From assembly GCA_012520735.1 (NCBI GenBank), contig JAAYNR010000109.1, positions 1-36,840 of the forward strand: a stretch of 36,840 bases of DNA, written 5' to 3'. Position 1 is the stretch's first letter; every line of letters starts with the position of its first letter. A model generated the notes under the pieces. It was not told where the DNA came from. It searched no databases and saw only the letters and a program-made list of their open reading frames with translations. The DNA comes from Lentisphaerota bacterium (GTDB lineage: Bacteria > Verrucomicrobiota > Kiritimatiellia > RFP12 > JAAYNR01). The translations under genes were made by a program, and so were the position numbers. This document shows, piece after piece, positions 16,405 to 25,535 of this stretch.

Positions 16405-18924
16405 GTGGTGAAAACAGGACAAGTGACGACACGTTGGCAGGGGTGGCGTGATAGCGACTTGCCTGTCGGCCAGATTGTGCCCGATATTATTGAGGCACTG
16501 GCGGCTAATCGTCCCACCATATTAGAGGCACCTCCCGGTTCCGGCAAAACCACCCTTGTGCCGTTAGCGCTGCTGGGATCCCCCTGGTTACAGGGACGGC
16601 GTATTGTGATGCTTGAGCCGCGACGGTTGGCGGCACGGGCAGCGGCACGGCGGATGGCACAGTTGCTGGGCGAGGCGGTAGGTGAGCGGGTTGGGTATCA
16701 TGTACGACTGGAACAGCGGGTCTCAGCAGTAACAGAAATTGAGATAGTGACAGAGGGGATGCTGGTGCAGCGTCTGCTGGGTGATCCTGAACTCAGCAAA
16801 ACAGGTCTGGTGATTTTCGACGAGTTTCATGAGCGGGCACTGGCAGCAGATCAGGCTTTGGCCATGACACTTGATGTGAAGCGGGCTTTACGCCCCGACT
16901 TGCGTTTGCTGGTGATGTCGGCCACGATTAACAGCGCTGAAGTTGCAGAGTGGTTAGCCGATACAGCGGCTGATGTAAACGAACAACCGTATGTGGCAAA
17001 AGCAGAGGGACAACTCTGGCCTGTGGAGACAGTGTTGCAGGCACGGAGTTCGGCGGCACCATTGCCACGTCAGGCGGCTGAAGCGGTAGTGCGGGCTTTG
17101 GGTGAGACCAGTGGTTCAATATTGGTTTTTTTACCGGGTGAGGGTGAGATACGGCGGACAGCAGAGTTGTTGGCAGAGATTGGTGTGCCGCGTAATGTAG
17201 AGGTGTTACCCCTCTATGCGGCACTCTCGCGTGAGGGACAAGACCGGGCAGTAGCAGCGGCGGTAGCAGGTGTGCGCAAAGTGGTGTTGGCGACTTCAAT
17301 AGCCGAGTCGAGCCTGACAATTGAAGGGGTAAGGGTGGTGATCGATTGCGGCATGATGCGTGTGTCACGGTTTTCACCACGTAACGGGATGTCGCGGTTA
17401 GAGACACTACGTGTAACGAGAGATCGGGCGGATCAGCGGCGCGGACGAGCTGGGAGGCTCGGTCCCGGTGTTTGTTACCGACTATGGGACGAGGCCGATG
17501 AGAGCAATCTGGCAGACCACGCGGCGGCTGAAATAGTGGCGGCTGATCTGGCACCGGTGGTTCTACAATGTGCCTTCTGGGGTGCGCCGCGCCTGGAAGA
17601 CCTCCCCTGGCCGACATTACCGCCTTTGGCTTCGTGGCGGCAGGCAACATCGTTGCTGATCGACCTTGGCGCTCTGGAGATGGGCGTAGATGGTGTGGCA
17701 CGGATCACCGCACGTGGGCGGAGTATGGTTCGTTTGCCGACACATCCACGACTCTCCCACATGGTGGTGCGTGCGGCTGATCATGGCTGTGCCCGTGTGG
17801 CTACGCTACTGGCTGCAGCAATAACCGAACTGGCTGGGGAGTCGCGCTTACGCGGCGAAACCGATGCGCGAGCGTTGCTGGATCACGTAGAGAACGGTGA
17901 CGCAGCCGACGGGTTTTCACGGCGGGTCGAGAGACTGGCCCGTTCCTGGGGGCGGCAATGGCCACCCGACTCAGCCGAGATTGCGGTGGGGCGTATGTTG
18001 TCGTGGGCCTTCCCTGATCGGATTGCGCGTCAGCGCGGTCCCGGAGGGCGTTACCAGATGGCCGGCGGCGGCGGTGTGCAGATAGATCCGGCAGACCCAC
18101 TGTCGAGTCAAGAGTGGCTGGTTGTAGCAGAGCTCTCCGGCACCAGCGCAGAAGCCCACATCAGACTGGCGGCACCTTACGAACAGGCGTGGCTGTATGC
18201 CGACTTCAGTGGTTTGATAGAGTCGATGCCTTTGATAGAGTGGGATCGCCAACGCCAGATGGTAGTTGCGGCGAACCGGAGTCGGTATGGTGCGATAACA
18301 CTACGTGACTCAGGGTTACACGAGCCTGACCCGATTGCTGTGGCAACGGCGATGTTGGTGGGGGTCAAAGAAGAGGGGCTTGAGCGCTTGCCATGGTGCC
18401 GGGGTGCGTTAGAGCTACGGGCGAGAGTAGAGTTTTTAAGGAGAGCACGTCCTGAAGAGCTCTGGCCCGACTTCAGTGACAGTGGACTGAAGGCGAGTTT
18501 AGAAGAGTGGTTGCTGCCGATACTGACAGGGATCAGTCGGTGGAGTCAGATGAAAGAAGTTGATCTGGTCGGGGCGTTGCTCGCCTTACTGGGAGATCGG
18601 CGGCGTCAGCTCGATACATTGGCTCCGACACATTTTATCTTACCGGGCGGTTCACGATGTCGCATCCGCTATGACCAGGGGATAGAGCCGATCATTGCGG
18701 TACGGATACAGGATATTTTCGGTTTAGAAGAGACTCCGAAAGTGGCTGGTGGCAGAGTAGCAGTAGTGATCCACTTACTCTCTCCGGCACAACGTCCGGT
18801 ACAGATAACCAAAGACCTGACTAGTTTTTGGCGTACAGGTTATGCCCAGATACGGAAAGACCTGCGTGGTCGCTATCCCAAACACCACTGGCCAGAAAAC
18901 CCGATGTTGAAGGGAGAAAGGTGA
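16405..18924 (+). CDS. hrpB: ATP-dependent helicase HrpB
   Basis: 839 aa; EAPPGSGKTTLVPLALL; MLEPRRLAARAAARRMA; DEFHERAL; MSATI; QRRGRAGRLGPGVCYRLW; C-terminal RKDLRGRYPKHHWPENP. Confidence 0.96.
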   Translation: MVKTGQVTTRWQGWRDSDLPVGQIVPDIIEALAANRPTILEAPPGSGKTTLVPLALLGSPWLQGRRIVMLEPRRLAARAAARRMAQLLGEAVGERVGYHVRLEQRVSAVTEIEIVTEGMLVQRLLGDPELSKTGLVIFDEFHERALAADQALAMTLDVKRALRPDLRLLVMSATINSAEVAEWLADTAADVNEQPYVAKAEGQLWPVETVLQARSSAAPLPRQAAEAVVRALGETSGSILVFLPGEGEIRRTAELLAEIGVPRNVEVLPLYAALSREGQDRAVAAAVAGVRKVVLATSIAESSLTIEGVRVVIDCGMMRVSRFSPRNGMSRLETLRVTRDRADQRRGRAGRLGPGVCYRLWDEADESNLADHAAAEIVAADLAPVVLQCAFWGAPRLEDLPWPTLPPLASWRQATSLLIDLGALEMGVDGVARITARGRSMVRLPTHPRLSHMVVRAADHGCARVATLLAAAITELAGESRLRGETDARALLDHVENGDAADGFSRRVERLARSWGRQWPPDSAEIAVGRMLSWAFPDRIARQRGPGGRYQMAGGGGVQIDPADPLSSQEWLVVAELSGTSAEAHIRLAAPYEQAWLYADFSGLIESMPLIEWDRQRQMVVAANRSRYGAITLRDSGLHEPDPIAVATAMLVGVKEEGLERLPWCRGALELRARVEFLRRARPEELWPDFSDSGLKASLEEWLLPILTGISRWSQMKEVDLVGALLALLGDRRRQLDTLAPTHFILPGGSRCRIRYDQGIEPIIAVRIQDIFGLEETPKVAGGRVAVVIHLLSPAQRPVQITKDLTSFWRTGYAQIRKDLRGRYPKHHWPENPMLKGER

Positions 18925-18927
18925 TAT

Positions 18928-18952
18928 ACACTTAAACGCTTACGCTTAGACG
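18928..18952 (+). repeat. Left terminal inverted repeat of a ~502-bp intergenic unit
   Basis: ACACTTAAACGCTTACGCTTAGACG; reverse complement of 19405..19429 is ACACTTAAACGCCTACACTTAGTCG (22/25 identical). Confidence 0.85.
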
Positions 18953-19101
18953 AGGTACTTCAACGAAGAGGATGAAGAGTGAAGGTGGAAGGGGATTAAC
19001 CACGGAGAACGCAGAAAACACGGAAGCTCATGCACGGGAGAGGTAAACCACGAATGGGCACGAAATAGAATGCCTTAATGGCTTAATGGCAAGTACATGG
19101 T

Positions 19102-19165
19102 GGTAGGGCGTGTTTCTCCGAAACCGCCGTAGTTCCGGTGCGGCTTGTCGCACCGGAACAAGGTA
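19102..19165 (+). repeat. Intergenic repeat core, copy 2, with perfect hairpin TTCCGGTGCG-GCTTGT-CGCACCGGAA (19133..19158)
   Basis: GGTAGGGCGTGTTTCTCCGAAACCGCCG core followed by 10-bp perfect stem. Confidence 0.85.
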
Positions 19166-19247
19166 TAATGGCAAACACAAGCTTTGTCGTGAGCTTTGTC
19201 GGGGCTGGCGAATGGTCTTTTGCGTGTCGGAAACCGGGTTATGTCAC

Positions 19248-19326
19248 GCCCTTACAGGGCTAAATTTACTATGTGACGTAAACCCGTGGCGTTGCCACGG
19301 GCTGGTATGTATAGCCCTTTCAGGGC
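19248..19326 (+). repeat. Hairpin cluster: GCCCT-TAC-AGGGC (19248..19260), CCCGTGGC-GTT-GCCACGGG (19283..19301), GCCCT-TTC-AGGGC (19314..19326)
   Basis: Perfect short inverted repeats; GCCCT/AGGGC module recurs at 658..669 and, degenerate, near 24552. Confidence 0.8.
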
Positions 19327-19404
19327 AGGCTTTGCACTTCATTTTTCACTCTTCATTTACATCGTTTAAGAGTAGGCGATCAAGTGTGGTTCGACTAAGG
19401 GTGG

Positions 19405-19429
19405 CGACTAAGTGTAGGCGTTTAAGTGT
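19405..19429 (-). repeat. Right terminal inverted repeat of the ~502-bp intergenic unit
   Basis: CGACTAAGTGTAGGCGTTTAAGTGT, inverted match to 18928..18952 (22/25). Confidence 0.85.
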
Positions 19430-19661
19430 GTGATTTAGTAGCGAACCCGTTAGCTACTGTCAAAAAACAAGGAGTTCAAGCAGCTATCTTCATAAAGGGA
19501 ATACGGTTTCTGTGCTATACAACATTTGGTTACGGCTGTAAGCAGTTTTAGTTGAATATTGGGTTTCTTTTGTGGTCCGTTTGCGGTATAATTGAGGCTA
19601 TACAGTATAGTTAAAGGTGGTGCGTGAGCGGCTACCGTGTTAGCAATTTTCAGAGGTTTTT

Positions 19662-20639
19662 ATGGAGTATGTGGTTTGTGATATTTGCCCGCGTCAGTGT
19701 CGATTGAAGTCTGGTCAGACGGGAGTGTGCCGTGCCAGACAGAATGTTGATGGCAGGATTGTTTTGCTTACTTATGGGTTGCCGTGTTCGGTTAATGTTG
19801 ATCCGGTGGAGAAAAAGCCGCTTTACCATTTTTTGCCGGGGAGTAAAACTTTTTCGATAGGGATGGCAGGATGTAATATTAACTGTCTGAATTGTCAGAA
19901 TGCGGAGATATCGCAGTCGGGGCCTTTGGGGTTGCCGGCATATGAGTTGCCGTCGGGTGCAACTGTGGCGGCGGCTACGGAGCGGGGGTGTCCTTCGATC
20001 TCTTATACTTACACTGAACCGCTGGTGGCGTTTGAATATGTAAGGGACTGCGCCGAAGCGGCGCGCAGGGCGGGGGTGCGTAATGTTCTGGTGACAGCGG
20101 GTTATGGCACGCCGGCGACAATAAGTGAGCTGGCGAAGGTGATCGATGCGGCGAACGTCGATTTGAAGTCGATCGATGATAAATTTTACAGGGAAATATG
20201 TGGGGTAAATTCGGTTAAGCCGGTTTTGGATGCTTTGAACCGCTGGCGCGAGGCGGTGGTGTGGCTTGAGGTGACGGTGTTGTTAATCCCTACAAAAAAC
20301 GACTCTGATAAGGCGATCAGTGATTTGGTTAATTGGGTAGTGGCTAATTTGGGGCGGGAGGTGCCGATCCATTTTTCCCGTTTCTTCCCGATTCACCGTT
20401 TGACGGAGTTGCCACCGACGCCGATAGAGACGCTGGCGCGGGCAGTGGAGATTGCCAATGCGGCTGGTTTGGTCTATGCCTATACAGGCAATGCCGATGT
20501 TGATGGTGGCAGTGATACAGTGTGTGCCGGTTGTGGTGAAGTTTTAATCAGGCGGCAACGGTTTTCGGTTTTTGACAACAGGCTGCAGGAGGGTAAGTGT
20601 GTTTCATGTGGACGTGTGGCAACAGGAGTATGGAGGTGA
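19662..20639 (+). CDS. amrS: AmmeMemoRadiSam system radical SAM enzyme
   Basis: CDICPRQCRLKSGQTGVCRARQN; radical SAM CNINCLNC; YTEPLVAFEYVRDCAEAARRAG; C-terminal Cys-rich CAGCG...CVSCG. Confidence 0.95.
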   Translation: MEYVVCDICPRQCRLKSGQTGVCRARQNVDGRIVLLTYGLPCSVNVDPVEKKPLYHFLPGSKTFSIGMAGCNINCLNCQNAEISQSGPLGLPAYELPSGATVAAATERGCPSISYTYTEPLVAFEYVRDCAEAARRAGVRNVLVTAGYGTPATISELAKVIDAANVDLKSIDDKFYREICGVNSVKPVLDALNRWREAVVWLEVTVLLIPTKNDSDKAISDLVNWVVANLGREVPIHFSRFFPIHRLTELPPTPIETLARAVEIANAAGLVYAYTGNADVDGGSDTVCAGCGEVLIRRQRFSVFDNRLQEGKCVSCGRVATGVWR

Positions 20640-20645
20640 GGGGAT

Positions 20646-21497
20646 GTGAATAGGAGAGGATGGAGTTCGCCACTGGCAGGGCGTTGGTATAGTGATGATG
20701 CCAGGGTGTTGCGGCAGACATTGACGCATCTGGAAGGATGCGTGCGTAAGGTTCCTTTGGCTGGTGTGCGGGGGGTGATTGTGCCACATGCAGGGTATCA
20801 GTTTTCAGGGCGGGTGGCGATGGCTGCTTATGCGCGGCTTGATGTGGCGGATTATAAGCGGGTGGTGGTGGTGGGACCGAGCCACTATGCGGCGATGGAG
20901 AACTGTCTAAGTTGGCCGGGGGTAGCGGAAATAACGACTCCGCTGGGGAGTTGTCGGGTTGATACCGAGTGGCTCGATATTTTTGCGGAGAGCGGTTTTT
21001 TGCGGCATGAGCCGCAGGCTCACCGGCAGGAGCATAGTGATCAGATACAGTTGCCGTTGTTGCAACATCTGTTTGCCCGGCGCGAGTGGAGTCTGGTGCC
21101 GCTGGTGTGTGGGCAGTTTGATGATGCAACCGCAACGGCTTGTGGCGAGAGATTGCGGCTGCTGCTGGATGAGGAGAGTTTGCTGGTGATCAGTACAGAC
21201 TTTACCCACTATGGAGTAAACTTCGGTTATGTGCCGTTTGAGTTTGATGTGGCGCAGCGTCTGGAGGAGTTGGACCATGAGGTTTTTGCGCAAGTAGTTG
21301 CCGGTAACAGTGGAAGTTTCTGGCGGGTAATACGTGAAACCGGGGCAACCGTGTGTGGAGTTTATCCTTTAGCGCTGTTGCTGGCGGTGATGGGCGGACG
21401 GGGTGTGGTAGAGGAGGTTGCTTACGATTTATCGGGCAATATAACGGGCGACTGGGAGAACTCGGTCAGTTATTTGAGTGCAACGTTAAAGTGGTGA
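20646..21497 (+). CDS. amrB: AmmeMemoRadiSam system protein B (Memo-like)
   Basis: VPHAGYQFSGRVA, GPSHYA, QEHSDQIQLPLLQHLF, STDFTHYG, downstream of the radical SAM gene. Confidence 0.95.
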   Translation: MNRRGWSSPLAGRWYSDDARVLRQTLTHLEGCVRKVPLAGVRGVIVPHAGYQFSGRVAMAAYARLDVADYKRVVVVGPSHYAAMENCLSWPGVAEITTPLGSCRVDTEWLDIFAESGFLRHEPQAHRQEHSDQIQLPLLQHLFARREWSLVPLVCGQFDDATATACGERLRLLLDEESLLVISTDFTHYGVNFGYVPFEFDVAQRLEELDHEVFAQVVAGNSGSFWRVIRETGATVCGVYPLALLLAVMGGRGVVEEVAYDLSGNITGDWENSVSYLSATLKW

Positions 21498-21501
21498 GGT
21501 A

Positions 21502-22047
21502 GTGATGTTAGGTAGTGAGTGTCGGGAGTGGTTGTTGAAGTTAGCGCGTGGGGTAGTTGATAGTGCGGCGCGAGGGGAGCGGCATGTGGCTGCGGCGGCG
21601 GATGGAATACCGACGGAGGCGCGTCAGGTACGTGGGGGATTTGTAACGCTGACAATCAGGGGTGCGCTGCGGGGGTGCATTGGTGAGATTTTTCCACGCC
21701 GTGAGTTGTGGCGTGTAGTAGAGGAGCAGGCTTATAACGCTGCTGTTAACGACCCGCGTTTTGAGCCGCTGCGAGCGTCGGAGGCTGTGGCGGTACGGAT
21801 AGAGATTTCGGCGTTGACACCACCTGAGGTTATCGGGTCGTGGCGTGAGATCGAGGTGGGGCGGCACGGTGTTGTGCTGGAGCGTGGTGAGACGGGGGCA
21901 GTTTTTCTGCCGCAAGTAGCCACTGAACAGGGGTGGGATGTAGAGACAATGTTAAGCCATTTGGCCTATAAGGCGGGGTTGCCGCGCGAGGCGTGGCGGG
22001 AGGGGTGCAGCTTTCAGGTGTTTGAGGCGGAAGTTTTTGGCGAGTAG
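21502..22047 (+). CDS. amrA: AmmeMemoRadiSam system protein A (AMMECR1 domain)
   Basis: GGFVTLTIRGALRGCIGEIFPRRELW; NAAVNDPRFEPLRASE; VFLPQVATEQGWDVETMLSHLAYKAGLP. Confidence 0.95.
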   Translation: MMLGSECREWLLKLARGVVDSAARGERHVAAAADGIPTEARQVRGGFVTLTIRGALRGCIGEIFPRRELWRVVEEQAYNAAVNDPRFEPLRASEAVAVRIEISALTPPEVIGSWREIEVGRHGVVLERGETGAVFLPQVATEQGWDVETMLSHLAYKAGLPREAWREGCSFQVFEAEVFGE

Positions 22048-22053
22048 CGGGGG

Positions 22054-22629
22054 TTAAAGTGTAATTGCGCCGGCACGGAGAGTGGTGATGCCGGAGTTAT
22101 CGACTCGGACGACCGTACTGGCCTGGCCACCGGGGGAGGGGCCATCGTTGATGATGATGTCGGCTTGGAGACCGATGGAGCTGAGAACGGCAGCGGCATC
22201 ACATGCCGGCTGGCTACCGGCGAGGTTGGCGCTGGTGACGCGGAGCAGACCACCACAGGCGGCCAGAAGGTCGCGACAGAACTGGTGGTTGGGGACACGG
22301 AATCCTTCGGTGCAATTATCACAAGGGAGAACCATGGTGAGTGCACCGGGCCAGTATTTGTTCGCCAGAGTGGTTGCTACCGGAGTGAATGAGGCTCCAT
22401 AACGGATTACGGCGCTGGTGTCGGCGGCGAGAAAGGCTATTGGTTTATTGGCGGCGCGTTGTTTGGTGGTAGAGAGGCGTGCTACAGCGGCGGGGTGGTC
22501 GTGGTGTGCAGCCAGACCGTAGACGGTGTCGGTAGGTATAACGGCAACTGCGCCACTGATTATGGCTGTGGCTGCTTGCTGCAGTGTTTCATTATAGGAC
22601 TCAGCAGTGAGCTTCAAGATTAGAGGCAT
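22054..22629 (-). CDS. L-threonylcarbamoyladenylate synthase (YrdC/Sua5 family)
   Basis: VAVIPTDTVYGLAAH; KQRAANKPIAFL; YWPGALTMVLP; LLRVTSANLAGSQPA. Confidence 0.94.
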   Translation of the reverse strand: MPLILKLTAESYNETLQQAATAIISGAVAVIPTDTVYGLAAHHDHPAAVARLSTTKQRAANKPIAFLAADTSAVIRYGASFTPVATTLANKYWPGALTMVLPCDNCTEGFRVPNHQFCRDLLAACGGLLRVTSANLAGSQPACDAAAVLSSIGLQADIIINDGPSPGGQASTVVRVDNSGITTLRAGAITL

Positions 22630-22655
22630 GATATTTCAGTGAGAGAGGGGTTTGT

Positions 22656-23165
22656 TCAGGAGTGGAGAGAGTCCTGCAACTTGGCATCAGCGGCACTTAC
22701 CTTAGAGGCCATCTCTTTTTTATAGGCGTGGAATTTTGTGCGGAGTGCATTGTTTTCGTTGCCGAGAATCTGCACGGCGAGGAGGGCGGCATTGGTAGGG
22801 CCGGCACTGCCGAGTGTGACAGTAGCCACGGGGATACCGGCGGGCATCTGCACCATGGCGAGGAGTGCGTCGAGGCCATTCAGGGCACCGTTGGCGACGG
22901 GGATACCGATGACCGGCAGCACAGTGTGACCGGCAATAACACCGGCCAGATGGGCTGCGCCACCGGCTGCGGCGATAATTACTTTTAGGCCGCGGCTTTC
23001 GGCTGAGGCGGCGTAGATACTGGCAATGTCGGGGGTGCGGTGAGCCGACATGACCCTGACTTCAAAGGGGACATCGAAATTTTTCAGGGTTTGGGCTGCT
23101 TTTTCAACGAGCGGCCAATCGGAATCACTACCCATGATGATCCCTACTAACGGTCTTTTTGACAT
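22656..23165 (-). CDS. purE: 5-(carboxyamino)imidazole ribonucleotide mutase
   Basis: [27 protein letters not shown]...[12 protein letters not shown]...[32 protein letters not shown] upstream of ATG at 23165. Confidence 0.97.
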   Translation of the reverse strand: MSKRPLVGIIMGSDSDWPLVEKAAQTLKNFDVPFEVRVMSAHRTPDIASIYAASAESRGLKVIIAAAGGAAHLAGVIAGHTVLPVIGIPVANGALNGLDALLAMVQMPAGIPVATVTLGSAGPTNAALLAVQILGNENNALRTKFHAYKKEMASKVSAADAKLQDSLHS

Positions 23166-23195
23166 ATTGCACCTCATGATCCGGTGGAGTGGTTG

Positions 23196-24473
23196 TTACT
23201 TAATACGGTTAATAGCGCGAGCGGCAATATCGCGGCGATAGTGACTGCCTTCGAGGGAGATAGCAGCAATAGCGGCATAGGCATCGGCAACAGCGGTGGA
23301 GAGGTCGGGGCCGCTTGCAGAGACGGCGAGGACGCGTCCGCCTACGGAGATAATCCGGTTATCGCGGCGGGCTGTGCCACTGTGAAAGATGGTGACGTTG
23401 TCGAAAGCGGCAGCATCATTGAGACCATTAATGGGTAACCCCTTCTCGTACGAGCCGGGATAACCTTTGGCAGAGAGAACCACAGTGACGGCCGGGTTGG
23501 GCGAGACGCTCAGTTTAACGGTGTTAAGTGTGCCGTTAATACAGGCCTCGAAAACAGGGATGATATCGCCCTCCAGGCGGGGCATGATGGCCTGAGTTTC
23601 GGGATCGCCAAAACGAGCATTAAATTCGAGTACTTTAATACCGGTTTTGGTGACCATGAGTCCGGCATAGAGGACACCTTTATAAGTGATGCCACGCTTG
23701 GCCAACTCAGCGACAACAGGGAGGATGATGGTGTCGCGGATAGTGGGGAGCATGTCGTCGCTGACGACAGGTGCCGGTGAGTAGGCACCCATACCGCCAG
23801 TATTGGGGCCGGTGTCGTTATCGAAGATACGTTTATGATCTTGCGAGGTAGGCAGCAGGGCTACATTGTGGCCATCGACTAGGGCGAGGATTGAGGCCTC
23901 TTCACCGTCGAGAAACTCCTCCAATAGAATTTCTGTACCGGCATTGCCAAAGACATTCTGCAGCAACATTGAGCGGATGGCAGCTTCGGCATCGGCGCGA
24001 TTAGTGGCGATGATCACTCCTTTACCGGCAGCCAGACCAGAGGCTTTGATCACAACGGGGAGACCGAAAGAGTCGAGTGCGGCGACAGCAGCGGTGGCAT
24101 CGGTGAAGATTTCGGCATGTGCGGTGGGGACACCAGCGGCCAGCATCACCTCCTTGGCGAAGCTTTTGCTGCCCTCGATATTTGCGGCGGCTTTATTAGG
24201 ACCGAAAGCGCGGAGGCCGAGTTGGCTGAGCTCGTCGACCAGACCGGCACACAAGGGGGCTTCGGGGCCGACCACAGTGAGGTCGGGGCGGTTGCTACGG
24301 GCCCAGGCGATCAGTCCGGAGATATCTTCGGCATTGATAGGGAGGTTATCCGCCAGTTCGGCTGTACCAGCATTGCCTGGGGCACAAAACAATTGAGGCT
24401 GGCGTGAGTCCTGCGCCAGTTTCCAGATAAGGGCATGTTCACGGCCGCCCCCGCCAACTACTAAAATTTTCAT
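23196..24473 (-). CDS. purD: Phosphoribosylamine-glycine ligase
   Basis: MKILVVGGGGREHALIWKLAQDS...GPEAPL...NTGGMGAYSPAP...LEFNARFGDPETQ. Confidence 0.98.
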   Translation of the reverse strand: MKILVVGGGGREHALIWKLAQDSRQPQLFCAPGNAGTAELADNLPINAEDISGLIAWARSNRPDLTVVGPEAPLCAGLVDELSQLGLRAFGPNKAAANIEGSKSFAKEVMLAAGVPTAHAEIFTDATAAVAALDSFGLPVVIKASGLAAGKGVIIATNRADAEAAIRSMLLQNVFGNAGTEILLEEFLDGEEASILALVDGHNVALLPTSQDHKRIFDNDTGPNTGGMGAYSPAPVVSDDMLPTIRDTIILPVVAELAKRGITYKGVLYAGLMVTKTGIKVLEFNARFGDPETQAIMPRLEGDIIPVFEACINGTLNTVKLSVSPNPAVTVVLSAKGYPGSYEKGLPINGLNDAAAFDNVTIFHSGTARRDNRIISVGGRVLAVSASGPDLSTAVADAYAAIAAISLEGSHYRRDIAARAINRIK

Positions 24474-24635
24474 GCCAACAGGATAACGGAATTGCGGTAG
24501 AGAAGGCAAGGGGTAGTTTTAAGGGGTGGTGTAAAGAGGGGGTTATGTCACGCCTTACAGGGCGGAGCCAGCAGAGTGTAACAAGGTTTGCTGCCGACCG
24601 GAGGTAAGGTAGGGACGGCTCTACGTAGCCGTCCG

Positions 24636-24663
24636 CGGCGGTTTCGGAGAGACACGCCCTACC
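24636..24663 (-). repeat. Intergenic repeat core, copy 3 (inverted), next to hairpin GGACGGCT-CTACGT-AGCCGTCC
   Basis: CGGCGGTTTCGGAGAGACACGCCCTACC is the reverse complement of the core seen at 19102 and 27859. Confidence 0.85.
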
Positions 24664-24668
24664 TTTCT

Positions 24669-25529
24669 TTAGCGTCCGCCCCAGCCTAGCTTGCGGTTCA
24701 TGACAGTGCATGGACTATAGGCTGCGTGGTGGAGGAGGGTGACGCTGTGGGGGCTGAGTTTCAGTTCAAGCTGTTCGTTTGCGGCGAGTTCGCAGCCGCC
24801 ACAACCGTCGGTAGTTACAACGCCGGTCACTGTTGATTGCGGTGCCATGGAGATGGTGATGGCGGCTGTGTCGGGTACTACCAGTGGACGAAAAGAGAGG
24901 GCGTGTGGTGAAATCGCTGTGATTACCAGAGCGCGGGTGTCGGGGAGGAGCAATGGGCCGCCACTGGCCAGAGCGTAAGCAGTACTGCCGGTGGGTGTGG
25001 CAACTACAATGCCGTCAGAACCGATAGTGGCAACATCCTCACCGTTTATGCCGAGGTTAAACCAGGCTAGACGACCTGAGGTGCCGCGTCCGACAACAAT
25101 CTCGTTGAGGGCATCGGGGAGCTTGCGGAGCGCACCGGTAGCGTCAATAATATGGGCAGAGATAGTGGTGCGGACATCACTGGTACAACTATTCTCTGCC
25201 AGTGAGCGGAGAGCATCGTGAAACTCATTTTCACCAACACAGGTGAGGTAGCCGAGCGAGCCGATGTTCAGACCCATCAGTGGCAGGCCACTCCCCTGGA
25301 GGCGTTTCACGGCATCGAGTACGGTGCCGTCGCCGCCCAAAACCACAACCGCCTCGACGGTGGTGGCAAAAGATGAGAGTGGTGCCAGCGGCAGCTTGGC
25401 AGCAACAGCGGCAGCACGGTCGTCGACCACTACCTCCATGCCGAGGGCTGTGGCACTGGTTGTCACCTTTTGCAGAGCCTCAAAGGCACGTTCTTTACTC
25501 CAGTTGACGATTATACCTATTTTTTTCAT
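24669..25529 (-). CDS. nadK: NAD kinase
   Basis: VVLGGDGTVLDAVKRL; GLNIGSLGYLT; DGIVVATPTGSTAYALASGGPLL; FRPLVVPD. Confidence 0.95.
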   Translation of the reverse strand: MKKIGIIVNWSKERAFEALQKVTTSATALGMEVVVDDRAAAVAAKLPLAPLSSFATTVEAVVVLGGDGTVLDAVKRLQGSGLPLMGLNIGSLGYLTCVGENEFHDALRSLAENSCTSDVRTTISAHIIDATGALRKLPDALNEIVVGRGTSGRLAWFNLGINGEDVATIGSDGIVVATPTGSTAYALASGGPLLLPDTRALVITAISPHALSFRPLVVPDTAAITISMAPQSTVTGVVTTDGCGGCELAANEQLELKLSPHSVTLLHHAAYSPCTVMNRKLGWGGR

Positions 25530-25535
25530 AAGCGT

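Noticed and set aside
16928-17701. 257-aa ORF antisense to hrpB
   Set aside because: Low-complexity Pro/His/Arg-rich composition and fully inside a well-identified gene; typical shadow ORF of GC-rich codons.
19110-19433. 107-aa ORF on the plus strand
   Set aside because: Entirely within the repeat/TIR unit; coding sense is accidental translation of hairpins.
20548-21135. 195-aa ORF antisense to the Memo-like gene
   Set aside because: Pro/His/Thr-rich shadow frame opposite a confident CDS.
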